A stretch of 64,000 nucleotides of DNA from Hevea brasiliensis. Taxonomy: Eukaryota; Streptophyta; Magnoliopsida; Malpighiales; Euphorbiaceae. Where the stretch lies: assembly GCF_030052815.1 (NCBI RefSeq), contig NC_079499.1, positions 103,078,480 to 103,142,479 on the forward strand, in the 5' to 3' direction. The notes under the pieces were generated by a model that was not told the DNA's origin, made no database searches, and worked only from the letters and a program-made list of their open reading frames with translations. This document shows, in pieces, positions 14,296 to 25,400 of the stretch. Position numbers and translations under genes: made by a program. The first letter of the stretch is position 1. Each line of letters starts with the position of its first letter.

Positions 14296-14595
14296 AAAAA
14301 AAAAAGTAAATAAATAACCTGAGGGCTTTGGATCGCAATTGGAAACCACAATTTGGGGATTTGAAGTCCCCATTGTGCATTTCACGATAGAGATATCAGA
14401 CATTGGAGTGTCGGCAACGAAAGAGGGAGTGGAGGAGAATGAGGAGGAGGCAGGCCGTAGTTTCTGTGGGGTCGGGTCATCGTCGAGCACGAGAATAGTA
14501 GGGAGCGGGTCAGGTCCAGTTCTGGGTTTTTTGGGTAGATACGGTAGTGGAGTCTTTTGGTCTTCGTCGTCGGAGATGATGATTGGATTAGACAT
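4624..14595 (-). CDS. EME1: EME1-type crossover junction endonuclease subunit, 12 exons, 583 aa
   Basis: EME1 pairs with the MUS81 nuclease to cut branched recombination and replication intermediates in the nucleus. Minus-strand exons, 5' to 3': 14319-14595, 13254-13409, 13025-13164, 10291-10461, 10057-10210, 9851-9960, 9482-9657, 8507-8570, 8271-8389, 8055-8144, 6513-6627, 4624-4803. All joins are GT-AG and in frame. The N-terminus is acidic and disordered, with an early IIISDDED motif. A Lys/Glu-rich coiled region follows (about 220-290), then the ERCC4-like nuclease fold (about 300-480: [37 protein letters not shown]) and a C-terminal helix-hairpin-helix part ([20 protein letters not shown]). 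The catalytic GDx(n)ERKx3D motif is absent, as known for EME1. Arabidopsis EME1A/B are about 550 aa. The match is from memory but spans every exon. Confidence 0.93.
5731..6000. repeat. Diverged 135-bp tandem duplication in last EME1 intron
   Basis: Two adjacent copies share blocks such as taccataaaaactatagttt (5754 and 5889), caaaacacccaaa, cagttctgac and ttttccttagcttccc. The spacing is 135 bp. The copies differ at many sites, so the duplication is old. Confidence 0.8.
7237..7637 (-). mobile_element. 5'-truncated RTE-type LINE fragment, with 17-bp TSD, in EME1 intron
   Basis: On the minus strand this 401-bp piece encodes the C-terminal end of a non-LTR reverse transcriptase ([15 protein letters not shown], then [15 protein letters not shown], a hallmark of plant RTE-like LINEs). 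It ends in a short 3' UTR and a (TTGAG)n tail. The 17-bp sequence ttgggttttctttgtta flanks it on both sides (7220-7236 and 7638-7654), a perfect target-site duplication. Orientation is the same as EME1, within the intron between exons 10 and 11. Confidence 0.92.
11614..11684 (-). repeat. G-rich tract (C-rich on +) in EME1 intron 3
   Basis: The plus strand has repeated ccccca units followed by C8 and C7 runs. On the transcribed RNA-sense (minus) strand this becomes about ten runs of three or more G, a strong G-quadruplex candidate. Confidence 0.8.
12118..12475. repeat. Diverged tandem duplication in EME1 intron 3
   Basis: The block containing aattttgaac, gaagaaaacaca and gattttaaaactgcaatg occurs at 12121 and again at 12330. 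The block cttagaatctgatctgaatt occurs near 12287 and 12435. The unequal spacing (209 versus 148 bp) implies a deletion inside the second copy. Confidence 0.7.
14264..14305 (-). repeat. Homopolymer pair: T-run followed by G-run just after EME1 5' splice site 1
   Basis: The plus strand shows about 21 C followed by about 20 A. In the EME1 pre-mRNA this reads U-run then G-run, starting about 14 nt downstream of the intron 1 donor. Exact lengths of such runs are often uncertain in assemblies. Confidence 0.85.
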
Positions 14596-14811
14596 TGACG
14601 CAAATATGAAAGAGCAAATTCGAGAGTGAAGAGTTTTTTGCTTCTAGCACCATGACTGTGGTCGTCTTCGAAGAAGCGCGGGATCGATGATGAAGGGATC
14701 TGTTTGGTTAAGAGGATTGATGTTTCCATGTTTGGATTACAATTGTTTTTGTTTATACCTGGAATAAGTCCATCCAGGGGCAGGGATTCACCTGACTCCT
14801 GAGACCTGTCC

Positions 14812-14831
14812 TGGGCCTGTGATCAGGCCCA
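14812..14831. promoter_or_regulatory. Paired site-II elements upstream of EME1
   Basis: TGGGCC (14812-14817) and GGCCCA (14826-14831) form an inverted pair 217-236 bp before the EME1 ATG. Site-II (TGGGCC/T) elements are bound by TCP factors and are common in promoters of genes active in dividing cells, which fits a recombination and repair gene. Confidence 0.5.
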
Positions 14832-14839
14832 ACTTATCT

Positions 14840-16560
14840 TAATGAATTATTATTGTTATCATATTAATATATATATATATAATTTTTGAAATATTATTAT
14901 TTTAATAGGACAAGTTAGATTAAAGTATTAAATCCGAATTGAACTAGTTTATTAAATGAGTAAATTAATGAATCGATTTTTAAATTAATTTAAATTTATA
15001 ATTAAATTAAATAATGAAGTGATTCGAGGTAATTCAATTAATTCGGTAATTAAAAAAATAATATGTTTTTAAAATAAGTCAAATTTTTTGTAAAATTATT
15101 TTTTTTAATTTTATTCCATTAATCAATTTTGAAGATATATATATATATATATTACATTTCAATTTTAAAACTATTTAAAATATAATTATTATTTTCTAAT
15201 TTTAAATATTCATTAAAAATAATTTTTAATTACTTAGTAAATCTCATTTACTTAGTTAAAAGCTACATCACCAATACCTCAAACCATAATAATAATTTTT
15301 TTTAATTAGTTGTCCACACAACGTCATTAACTATTAATTATCATTTTCATAAGTATGATTTTTTTTTTCAACTTTAATTATTAATATTAAACTATTAATT
15401 ATGATGATTAAATCAAATAGACTCTTAATTAATCAGTCCATTGTATGAATCATCGTATCTAGTCTGATTTTTAAAATAATATATAGTCTACGTTAAAGGA
15501 GGAACAAAGGCACGTGATGTTGCACCTTTAAACCTCTAAATAAAATCACTTATACGCAGCGTATAGCACATAAATAGAATGCAAAAACCAAAATCTGAAA
15601 ATGACCTAAAATCTACAACCCAACAAGTGAGAAGCAATCTATACCCACATTGTGATGGCTACTTCTATGAGTCCAAACATGATAGAAAAAATAAATTATT
15701 CTATATTAATAAAACAGAATAATTATTTATTTTTATTTTATTATTTTATCAATAATTAAATATGATTTTGATAGGTGTTTAAAATATATTAATTATAATT
15801 AGCCATCAGTGGAGGCACGTGATGGACCACGGGCTCCAACAGCTTGGGGGGGAGGCGGACCATACTATGGCATAATTTGGGGATGTATAGGGCATCATTT
15901 TCAAGGCTTAAATGTGGGTGATTAGTGTCCAATCGTGCTACTGCTGGTTCGATAAGGGTTGGCATTGGATTGGCTGGGCTAGGAATTGTGGGGCTGTGTG
16001 GTGGACCTCTCTCTCTCTCTCTCTCTAGTTGAGAGTGGTCACAATCTGCCCATCTAGTTGTTTTCTTTTGAGATTGGTCATGGTTTTGGGACACAGGCAG
16101 CCCCATTCTCAATTATGTTGTCTCCTTTGTATCATCAAATCAATTCTCATCATTTAAGCATGATTTTTGAACAGGAAAATGTTGCCGTTGCTTGTTAATT
16201 AATAATTAGTCAGCTAATAATATATATACTTTACTTAAGATATCATAGTTTTAAAAGCAATCTTAATATTATTAAATAAAAATTAATTGATAATAATAAA
16301 AATAAATTTTAAAAGTACACAATTTAGATTATAATACTAATAAAAATAATACTTTGATATATAATTTCTTTCATTTAAATTTAAATGATATTTATTTTGA
16401 AAGTTAAAATTTAAAAAAAAAATTAAAATTACAAATTACCTTCAAAGCCAAAAAAAAAATTTAAACAAAAGCCCATAAAATTAATTATACTCCTTTTCGT
16501 GGGACTCATTGTTTGAGACAAAACGATTTGTTTCAAACCCAATATTGTTGAGCCTAAACC
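14840..16560. other. Intergenic AT-rich DNA
   Basis: Most of the stretch is AT-rich with TA repeats (14870, 15135). A more balanced island at 15800-16120 contains a CACGTG G-box and a (CT)n run. The 107-codon frame across it on the minus strand has no recognisable domain, so I do not call a gene. Confidence 0.4.
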
Positions 16561-16566
16561 CAAGTG

Positions 16567-17080
16567 TTGAAAGGGGTTGCAAAGGTTCAAATTGAATTGA
16601 ATCGAATTAAATCTTCAAAATTAAATTAATTAAATTATTATATTTTAAAAATTAAATTAAAATAAATAAAAAATTGAACCGAATCGAACTGTTCTATTCT
16701 GGTTTGATTCAGTTTGAATTGATCGTTTTTTAATTTCAATTAATTTTTAAATTAAAATTTAATTTTTAAGTTATTTAGTTTGATTTTAATCTTTATTTGA
16801 ATCTAATAACTATTTATCAATGAAATTAAATAATTCATATATATAAAATTACATGTAATTCGTAAATTTTATATAAAAATAAATTAATTTAAAATTTGAT
16901 AAAATAATTCGATTCAATTTGATTTAATTGATTTTAAAAAAATCAATTAAATTTAAATAATTGAAATTCTCAAAATATAAAAGTAAGCTGAATTGAATTA
17001 TTTGAAAAATTAAATTAAATTATTAAATTAAAATAATTTAATTTATTTAATTTAATTTAAATTAAATAATACTTACCTCT
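16567..17080. repeat. Degenerate hAT-like MITE copy
   Basis: The interior matches the MITE at 55740-56283: the block from aagttattt through ctaataac, caatgaaattaaataatt and taaaattac aligns over more than 120 bp. The ends are worn and no clear target duplication remains. The gaatcgaatt/aattcgattc arms give partial self-complementarity. Confidence 0.6.
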
Positions 17081-18599
17081 AAATTGCCTTTTTTGATGAA
17101 GTGACAAGAGTCTCCTCCAAATTAGTGATATAAAATAAAAAAGCCCTCCCTTTTAAATTTTTAATCTCAAAGTGGGCCAAAATTCACCAATGGATTGGAC
17201 TGTACAAAATGTTAGGTTATTTGAAATATTGGAGGGCCCCCAAATATCAAGGACAGGCAATGAGTTCATTGTTGTTAGGTCACTTGAACCATTCAAGGGC
17301 CCTGCCCTCTAAACTTTCAAGTGCCGTACCGGCAGAGTGGCAGTCAACAAATAGTAGGATTCACAAGTGCAGGGTGTGACATTTGATGGAAATTGCCCTG
17401 TAATTGTACCCTAGAAAATGGTTTACACCCATCCACCAAACTAATAAGGTGCAACTTAGGCATTTGTTTGATTTGAAAAAAGAAAATGGACTGATTATAA
17501 TTTTAATCTAAAAGTTAGATCAAGAAAAGCAAGTAATTAGATTGTTTTATAAATTAAAATGACTAGTCAAGTCAATATTATAATTTAACTATTTATATTT
17601 ACCTTTTTATATTTATACTTTTCGATATGAAATTTATATCAACACTCTGTTAAAAAAAATTGGTGACTGTTATTTTAAATAGTTGATAGCAAAGGGTTCA
17701 TGCATGTTCAATGAAGCCAATTTAATAATTGTCTGATTTATATGGGGGAGATCAAATCTATATATCTTGTCTCTTTAACAATGCATAATTGTGAAAATTG
17801 GGGAAATTTCAGAATAATTAAGGTTGACATTAGGGTTTGTGAATATATATGTGTGTGTGTGTGTGGAAGCATTGAGAGAGCTTTTCAAGAAACAACAGCT
17901 ACAAGATTGGTGGAGAAATATTTGTTTGTCAGCTAGAAGAGGCTGCAAAGAAAGTTCATTAACATTTCTCATCCATGTCATTAGGGTTGTAAATCAATCC
18001 TCATAATTCGGTTAATCGAATCAAATCAACAAATATTTTATAACTTAAATTATTAAATTATAAAAATTTTATAATTTATAATTAAAAATAATTATTTTAA
18101 AAAAATTTTACGGTGAGATATAGCCCATCCATAATATTCGATCAATTATGTCTCTATTAAATTTAAAAAAAAAATTATACTATCTTTCTCTCATCTCTTT
18201 AAAAAAAAAAAATTAATACCAAAAATAAAATGAAAGAAAAATTTGGAAATTTCTCCTTCCCTCTCCTATTCTAGCCTTTGATAAGTAATGCATATGTTTG
18301 GTGATGAAAAGGGATTAAAAAAGAAAATGTGAAACCTATGATCTTACTTGAAATTATTATTCTAATGTTTGTTTCACTTTGAAAATGTAATAATGAGAAT
18401 GAAAACTAAGTCTACATATATTTATTTTAAGCTATTATTTTCACCTCAATTTATGTTAATCAAATAGGAAAATGTTCTAAAAAATTTGAATTTCTTAATA
18501 AATACCAAAGAAAATAAAATTTTATTATAAGAATTACACCTTCTAACATAGAAATCAGACCTCAGTTTTTTTTTATAAATAAACATTGGCTCATAGATA
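17081..18599. other. Intergenic, no gene seen
   Basis: A 250-bp block near 17200-17450 has a more even base composition but no supported reading frame. A (GT)n run lies at 17850-17865. The remainder is AT-rich. Confidence 0.4.
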
Positions 18600-19030
18600 T
18601 AAGTTAAATCATCTGGACATGGTATGGTCAGACTAATTAATTAAGATGGAACTTGGATAGAGGTCGAATTGAGAAGGGCAAGCTCTATCCGATGCAGACG
18701 CAAAACAAGCCATTAGAAAAAGCAAGCAGAATCATCACCGGGAATTACGTTGACATGATACGTTTTCGTAGTGTACGGTTTGGCATTTATTAACTGAATC
18801 TCATTTATCATGTTGGAAAATCTCTCATCACCATATAAATATGCCCCCGATGCCTAAACAAGTAAGTCTTCTACAATTCTCATAATAGTCTAGAGAACCC
18901 TGTCTAATTTGAGTGTCGGAGTAGCAATCATTAAGCCGCCAACCTATCTCTTTTTGTGTTTCAAGTAATCCCAAATCAAACCACATCTCTCAACCACTAG
19001 AAAATACCAGGCAGCATCACTTATAAAGTG
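18600..19030 (+). mobile_element. Probable decayed LTR fragment
   Basis: A TATA box (ccatataaatatg, about 18833) is followed by ctaatttgagtgtcggagta near 18904. That TTTGAGTGTCGGAGT signature is common in the R region of plant Ty3-type LTRs. No second LTR, ends or target duplication could be set, so the limits are approximate. Confidence 0.4.
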
Positions 19031-20248
19031 AGTTAACCTGTTAGGTTTATCATAAGTTAGTAGAACATGTTACTACATGAAATTCATTGATCAATTATAT
19101 ATCAAACATTAATATCTTTGTCTTAAGCCTTAATTGGGGAGACTAATCATGTTTAGTGTATGTTGAATATGAGGACAATGAGGGTCCATTAAGTAGATTG
19201 TCCACAGTGAATTTCACGTGATTTTTGGTACAATAAATTTGATCAGCTTATCCGAAAGTGATGGTAGCCTCCACCTATGTCGGTTCTTCTCCCTCCATTA
19301 ATTAATGCATGGTTTTTTCCATGATTAATCTGCCTCTGAATAATCCAAAAAAACCCCTAATTATGACTTCAACTCATAAATAAAATTAGGGTTAGGTTAT
19401 TTTGTTCTCTGGGTGTCTTCTAGCAATCTATATAAGTAAATTCCATGTATGCAATGCAATGCAATGCTCATAAATTCTTGCTTTTAAGCTTAAAAGAGAA
19501 TTAGGGCCCCAGAAATCTAGCATGCTTGAAGCTGTTCCCTCATCTCTTAAATTCTAATAAATTCAATCCACCACTAGCTTATTATTTGTCTTCCTAATCC
19601 ACTATAAGCTTCCAAACAAATGAAAAATACTAATTATATAAGACAAATTAATTAATCACAAATGCAATTATTGTCATATAATTTGCATTACTTTTTCCTT
19701 AATTACCATCAAGTAAATTAACAATTTGATTGCATTACAGCCTATTAAACATAACCTCCTAATGCAGAATTTTGTTAAATTTCTTTTACCATTTTAAGTG
19801 AATAAAAAAGAAATGGGATTAGTGAATAATTATAATGCAAATATGTGTAAGCATGGATAAAAGGCCATTAGAATGGAAGAAGAAGAGACAGATCATAATA
19901 GATTTAATTAATAGAGAAAATTTAACTAGCCCAACACTTGAATTACATTAGCTTAATTACAGGGTAATTAACTAATTAAACAAAGTTAATGAAGGAAGGA
20001 AGATGTAGCTAGCCACTACAGAGACACAAACTGGATAGAGATATATGGGAAGAGAGAAGAAGTGATGGATTTATAGGTATAGGATTTGCCATAGGAAGGT
20101 GTTGCCTGTGCTAGCATTTTCATGCAAAGACAGCAGTGAGACATTGATTTTGACACTTACAAGACCACATTTGTTCACGTAGAATTACTACAAAATTTAG
20201 GTCACACTCGATTGCTACACATGTCTAAGTATGTGGGTATGTCCAATT

Positions 20249-20258
20249 TTCTATATAA
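20249..20258 (+). promoter_or_regulatory. TATA box of RGF/GLV gene
   Basis: tctatataag lies about 90 bp before the ATG, a normal plant TATA position allowing a 5' UTR of about 60 nt. Confidence 0.55.
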
Positions 20259-20344
20259 GTGATCAATCTTGAAGAGCCTAAACAAATCAACAACCAACAC
20301 TACTGCTACTGCTCAGATCACAGACCCACAAGGCTTTAGTTTAG

Positions 20345-20704
20345 ATGGCTAAAGTTTCATGCAAGAATCTTCTTCTTGTGGCCTTTTTCTTGCTTTGCTT
20401 TGTTTCCATTGGTGCAAGAGGTAATTAATTTCTATTAGCTTCTTTCTTGATTCTTGAATCTTTAAAGTTGGCCAAGATTTGATGATCATATGCAATTGCA
20501 GAGCTATTCCTTTAACAGTTTTTCTCCCTTCTCTTTGCAGGAAGGAGTTTGCGAGTGGCAAAAAACATTAATGAAGTAGAGAAGATCAAGGACCATGAAG
20601 ATAATTCCTTCACATCCAAAGGAAATGGGGCGCCCCCAGATGCAGAAGAATTACTGGGGATGGACTATACTGGCCCCAAAAAAAATCCTCCAATTCATAA
20701 TTAA
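20345..20704 (+). CDS. Root meristem growth factor (RGF/GLV/CLEL) peptide precursor, 79 aa, two exons
   Basis: This gene encodes a secreted precursor of a tyrosine-sulfated peptide hormone perceived by RGFR/RGI receptor kinases. Exons are 20345-20420 and 20541-20704. Residues 1-25 form a signal peptide with hydrophobic core NLLLVAFFLLCFVSIG. A variable, charged spacer follows. The C-terminal 13 residues DYTGPKKNPPIHN carry the family hallmarks: Asp-Tyr for sulfation by TPST, a hydroxylatable Pro in the PP pair, and His-Asn at the very end before TAA. The small size and the intron just after the signal peptide fit the family. A CLE or PSY call is excluded by the DY...PPIHN ending. By gene neighbourhood (RPN5, ABR1) it could be the ortholog of Arabidopsis GLV2/RGF9, which I recall as At5g64770; that is an inference. 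Confidence 0.9.
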
Positions 20705-22434
20705 AATGGGAAAATTTTGTCAAGCAACTTCAAGAGTTCCCTCTTACGTTTGACGATTTTGAGCTTTCATCCATAGTTAGATACGTCTAGGAAGAAAAAT
20801 TAAAATAGCTAGATTTTTATTTATATATATGTATATATATAAAATATATATGGTTTTATAAACATGGTAGAAGTGTAAACTTGCAAGAACTGATGAATAT
20901 TGCACTAGGTTCTAGTCTGCATGGAGTCTTTCTGTAAATTAACAGGGGAGTGTTGGCTTGTGACACCTTAATGAGTTACAGAATACAAAAGTACACTATC
21001 TTTTTGCTATCTTGGTGAAGCACTACTGTTCAGTACTGGTCTCTGAATCCATAGAAAATCTTGCATTTCTATGCGTGAAATAAACATCTTTTTGCTAATT
21101 TTCATCTGGAAAAATGAAAGAAAATTTAATTTAAGTGCTTAATTACCAATAATACTAAAAATATTTGACCAGAGTTGGCAATAAAAGCCTGAACTTAAGC
21201 AGGAGGTTTGAAGTTCAAAACTTGTTCAAAATGGGGTAGGAGAGGCATTGTGGAAAGAGGGAGAGTCGTGCTAAAAAAACATGTCAACAACTGCAAAACA
21301 TGCAGCTTCTACGGCCTAGGTGATATACAAGTGTGCCACTTTTACTTGCTTGATTTCTCAATTAGATGTACACCTCCGATGTAAAAGAATGACTAGAAAG
21401 TCCCAACAGGAAATGACTTGAAGAGAAAGAAAGAGATGTGTGTACTCTTTCTGGGAATACTATAAGTTCAGTCATGCTGCTAGAGATCATTATGAAACTC
21501 CAGTGCCTGGGTTGAAAACAAGGTCTAAAATCAGGTCACTTTCCACAAAACTGCTTAACACCAGTGCGCTGCCCCCAACAAATTAATAAAATATTCACAG
21601 GTTATGGAATAGAAACAATAGTTTTTTTCAACTTTTGGGTTCTCAAAACACTCTCTCTCTTGCTTTGACAAGAATTTAATGAAAAATAGTGTTGAAAAGT
21701 TGGTTTCATTCAATAAGAGGCAACAACACATCTAATCGAGCAATGAATTATAGAATTCTAATAATCAATGTGCAGCTTCTCTAGAGGATTAATGGCATTG
21801 ACTCTATGACAAGGTGCAAAAATTAAAAACAGATAATTGAAAACTATATATATAGAGCTCAGAGGAGAAGATAATCTTGAGTATAATTGAACATAAGAGT
21901 ATGCTTAATAGGGTATGTAGGTTCAACAAAAAGCAAACAAGCATAAAGGTATTCATAGTGTATGATACGTGCATGTGTAGGTATATATAAAGGGGAGAGA
22001 GGACTGTTTATGGTATGCAATCTTCTGAGAGGTGTACATACCTAATTTCAATTGAACGTACTCATTATAATTTCAAAGAACTACAAAGTTATTGGAAAAA
22101 CTGTTTCTGTCTCATAACTATCTGTTTTTGAACAAAAAAATCAAGAGTCCCGGCTGCATGTTTTCTTCTTGGCTGCACTTCTTTCTAGAGCACTTTTCTG
22201 GTGATAACGAAGGAATCCAGGCGTTTTGTTTGACAGAGGTGGGTGTTAGATGACCTGTAAGGACTCGCTTAGTGCTCGCATTTATTCAGCATTACAGAGC
22301 TGAAACTGGTGGTGGTGGTTCCTTTCAATAGAATTTCATGGCATCAAGTGTTTACTTGGAGTTGCAACAGAAGAAGCTGCTGTTGGAAGGATACAATATA
22401 GCTTCCACAAGAAGTGGTTACCTTACAAAGAATT
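20705..22434. other. Intergenic; 3' flanks of RGF and UBP27 genes
   Basis: The first 250 bp contain (TA) runs and likely 3' UTR of the peptide gene. From 22140 to 22434 the composition is more even and is likely 3' UTR of the UBP27 gene (-). I see no further gene. Confidence 0.4.
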
Positions 22435-25400
22435 TCAGCCTTCTACAATTCTCTCATAGAAGAGCAAGCTAGCCTCCGCAGCTAGCACATCTTTCTCTGA
22501 GACACTGGAGACATCAGAATCTGATATACAAAACCACTGAAGATGGGAAGGCTTGAGAATTTCACTGGTATGCTCTTTCAGTTTCTGGGAGCTCACACTT
22601 CTATAAACAGTATAATGGCCACCTCCGGCCTTTCCAAAGTGCTCCACAAGAGAAACAAGACGGTATAGCAAAGGTTCTGCAGGAGCTACTGAGGAAGTTT
22701 CACTGGCCTGCCAAAAAGAGGAGACACAAACACATCATTTGTTGAAACAACCTTAGAGATTAATCATCCGCCTTAAAGAGCAATTAGAAGCATCACTACC
22801 TAATGCATCAAAAGATACTAGGTGGCAATCTTTTCCATATTATAGAACTTAAATACATACAGCATCTTCTTGAATATTCCAAGTATAAGATAACTGGACT
22901 TAAAAGTTTCAGTAAAAAATTATCTTTTGCTCAAATAAACGATAAGGGTTACAGGTATCAGCACAGACACCACCTGACAACGCCATAGCTGTGACAGAAA
23001 AACTTGGACCAAACTTTTGCGACTATCATACTAAGGTAGCAACTTATAACTATGCAAACTTGGTGCTATTCCAGTCACGAATAGAATCTGCAGCTAAGAC
23101 TTTGCAGTCAAACTTAGAGAAATAGTTTCCTTGCACTTCATCACAAACTGAGATTCTGAATCAGTGGTGAACAGTCTACAAGGAAATCAAAAGTACATTT
23201 TGAAATCAAAGGTGAAAATAAAGCCTAATGGGCCACCTTCCTTCTGTTTCAGCAGGCAAGTATACTTTCACTATAAGCATCAGTTCATAAAACCTTGAAA
23301 TCAGTAGCTGAAAGAAGTATGAGAGAGAGTTGGAGAAATAATTACATTTGTGGTTTAAAACTCATTTAGTAAATGTGACAATTAATGTGCTACTTTATCA
23401 CGTAACTTGTAATGCTAGTCAATCAACTTAGTACCTAAGTTTAGTACACTTAATAAATCTTGATTTGTTCCAATTTGGTCAATGAACTAGTACTTCATCT
23501 ACAATGTAGAGCCACTTTGGCAATTGACATTGAGGTTGAAACATGTTTTTCAAAAAACAACCTTTTAGCTAATGTTGAAAAAAACAATTTGAAGAAGCCG
23601 ATTTTAACTTGGAGATTTTATGACTAAAATATGTCAAATTTAATATAAAAACAAAGCAACATGGGTATTTAGGCCCTTTAAGTTATGCCAAATAATAGTC
23701 ACTTAAGTTCTTAAAGTATTTCACGGTCAAATTAAGCCCTTTAACTTTTTAAAAATTATCAAATAAGTCTTTCAAAATTTTTAAAATAGATGAAATAAAC
23801 TCTTAGGGATAAATAAGCCATTTAACTTTTAAAAATTGATAAAAAAAAATAATAAACTATAATTTATCTCTAATATAAATTCAGCCAAGGTCGTGCACGA
23901 AAATCTTCTAGTGCATCTGTTGCATCCCAAAATAGATTTATAAATTATTATTTACCGAATAGTTTAAGAAGTTTCTCTACAGAAACTATTACAAAAAAAA
24001 TAAACCCATAGAGAAAATTCTTCAATCATTCAGCAAAGAACAACTTATCAATTTGCTCCAAGACGCAACAGCAGATACTTAGTGGGATGTTACAAATCAA
24101 ATACATAAAATTGCTGATAAAGACCCCATGCACGGCCTTAGCTGGATTTATATTAGAGGAAAATTATTATTTAGTTTGTTTTATCTATTTTAAAAAGTCA
24201 AGGATTTATTTGTCCTCAAAATAATAAAAAGGCTTATTTAATATGTTTTTAAATTTTAAATGACTTATTTGATCTTTTTAAAATTTGAACAGCTTATTTG
24301 GATCCCGAAACATTTTAATGATCTCAAAACACTTTAATAACTTATATGACTATTGATCTATACTTTAAGGACCAAAATAGGCCTTTTGCCTGAAAAAATA
24401 ATTTTTAATAAGCTCTAATGTATTTAAGATAGTGTTTTTCTCAACATAAACTCAAACAATAATGCCGAAAGGGCCATAATCTCTCGTGCCTAGTGCAATC
24501 CCATGAATGAGTGGACTAAAATCCTACAAGATGGATGCATGAATGCCACATTGGATTTCTATTCACTACCATTTCGAAGCTAACTTCTTTCAAGGAGTAG
24601 GCAATACACAGGTATAGAATGAATAGGCTCTTCTCGTTCCTTTCTTTGAGTATGTGGCAGATATCAGTTATGGGCACCTAAACTATACTTAGTGGCATTG
24701 GAAGGCAATGTCAAACATTTTTTATTTTTTCTATGCATAAAGGAAAGCAGTTAGGAATCAAGCTAGGTGCTCTGATTTGGTGATCTCTATAACAGTAGTA
24801 GAAAGGTGGTCTTGAACAAATCAGAATACATTCAAATTTAGCAATCAAGCTTCAATACTAAATTGAGTTACTAACAATAGGATTTCATTTCCCTAATTAA
24901 ATAAATCTGGTTCATTTTGCTTCACTTTAAAACTACAACTTTTCCTTACGATTGACAAGGATAAACTTTATGCTTTGTTTGGATGGGGTGAGGAGAAAGG
25001 TAAGGAACGCTCATTAAAATAGAGGGAGGAAAGGGTAAGGGAAGTGAAGTAAAAAATTTAATCTCCTCTTTTTTGCGACCAATTGTGGGAATGGAGGAAA
25101 AGTAAAGTGCTGAAATTACTAAAATATCCTACTTTTAAAAATAGGAGAGTAGTACAATATGACCTAGAAGCATTACACATTTCTAAGGATTTAACCCAAA
25201 ATCGTTCAGAGTGGACAAAGCGAATCCATATAGCCGACCCCAAATTTTTGGGATAAAGGCTTAGTTGAGTTGAGTTGAGTTGAGTTGTATCCTACTTTTA
25301 AAAATAATATGGAGAAAATGAACAAAACACTGTTTTTATTCTTTTGATGGGTCACTTGCCCCTCCTTACACCCCAAATTGGGATGTAAAAAATTAGGAGC

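Noticed and set aside
14157..14351. Frames with poly-Phe/poly-Gly on the minus strand
   Set aside because: They arise from the T-run and G-run inside EME1 intron 1.
15789..16112. 107-codon frame on the minus strand
   Set aside because: Composition is more balanced than its surroundings but there is no recognisable domain, and it spans a (CT)n run. It could be a relic but there is no support.
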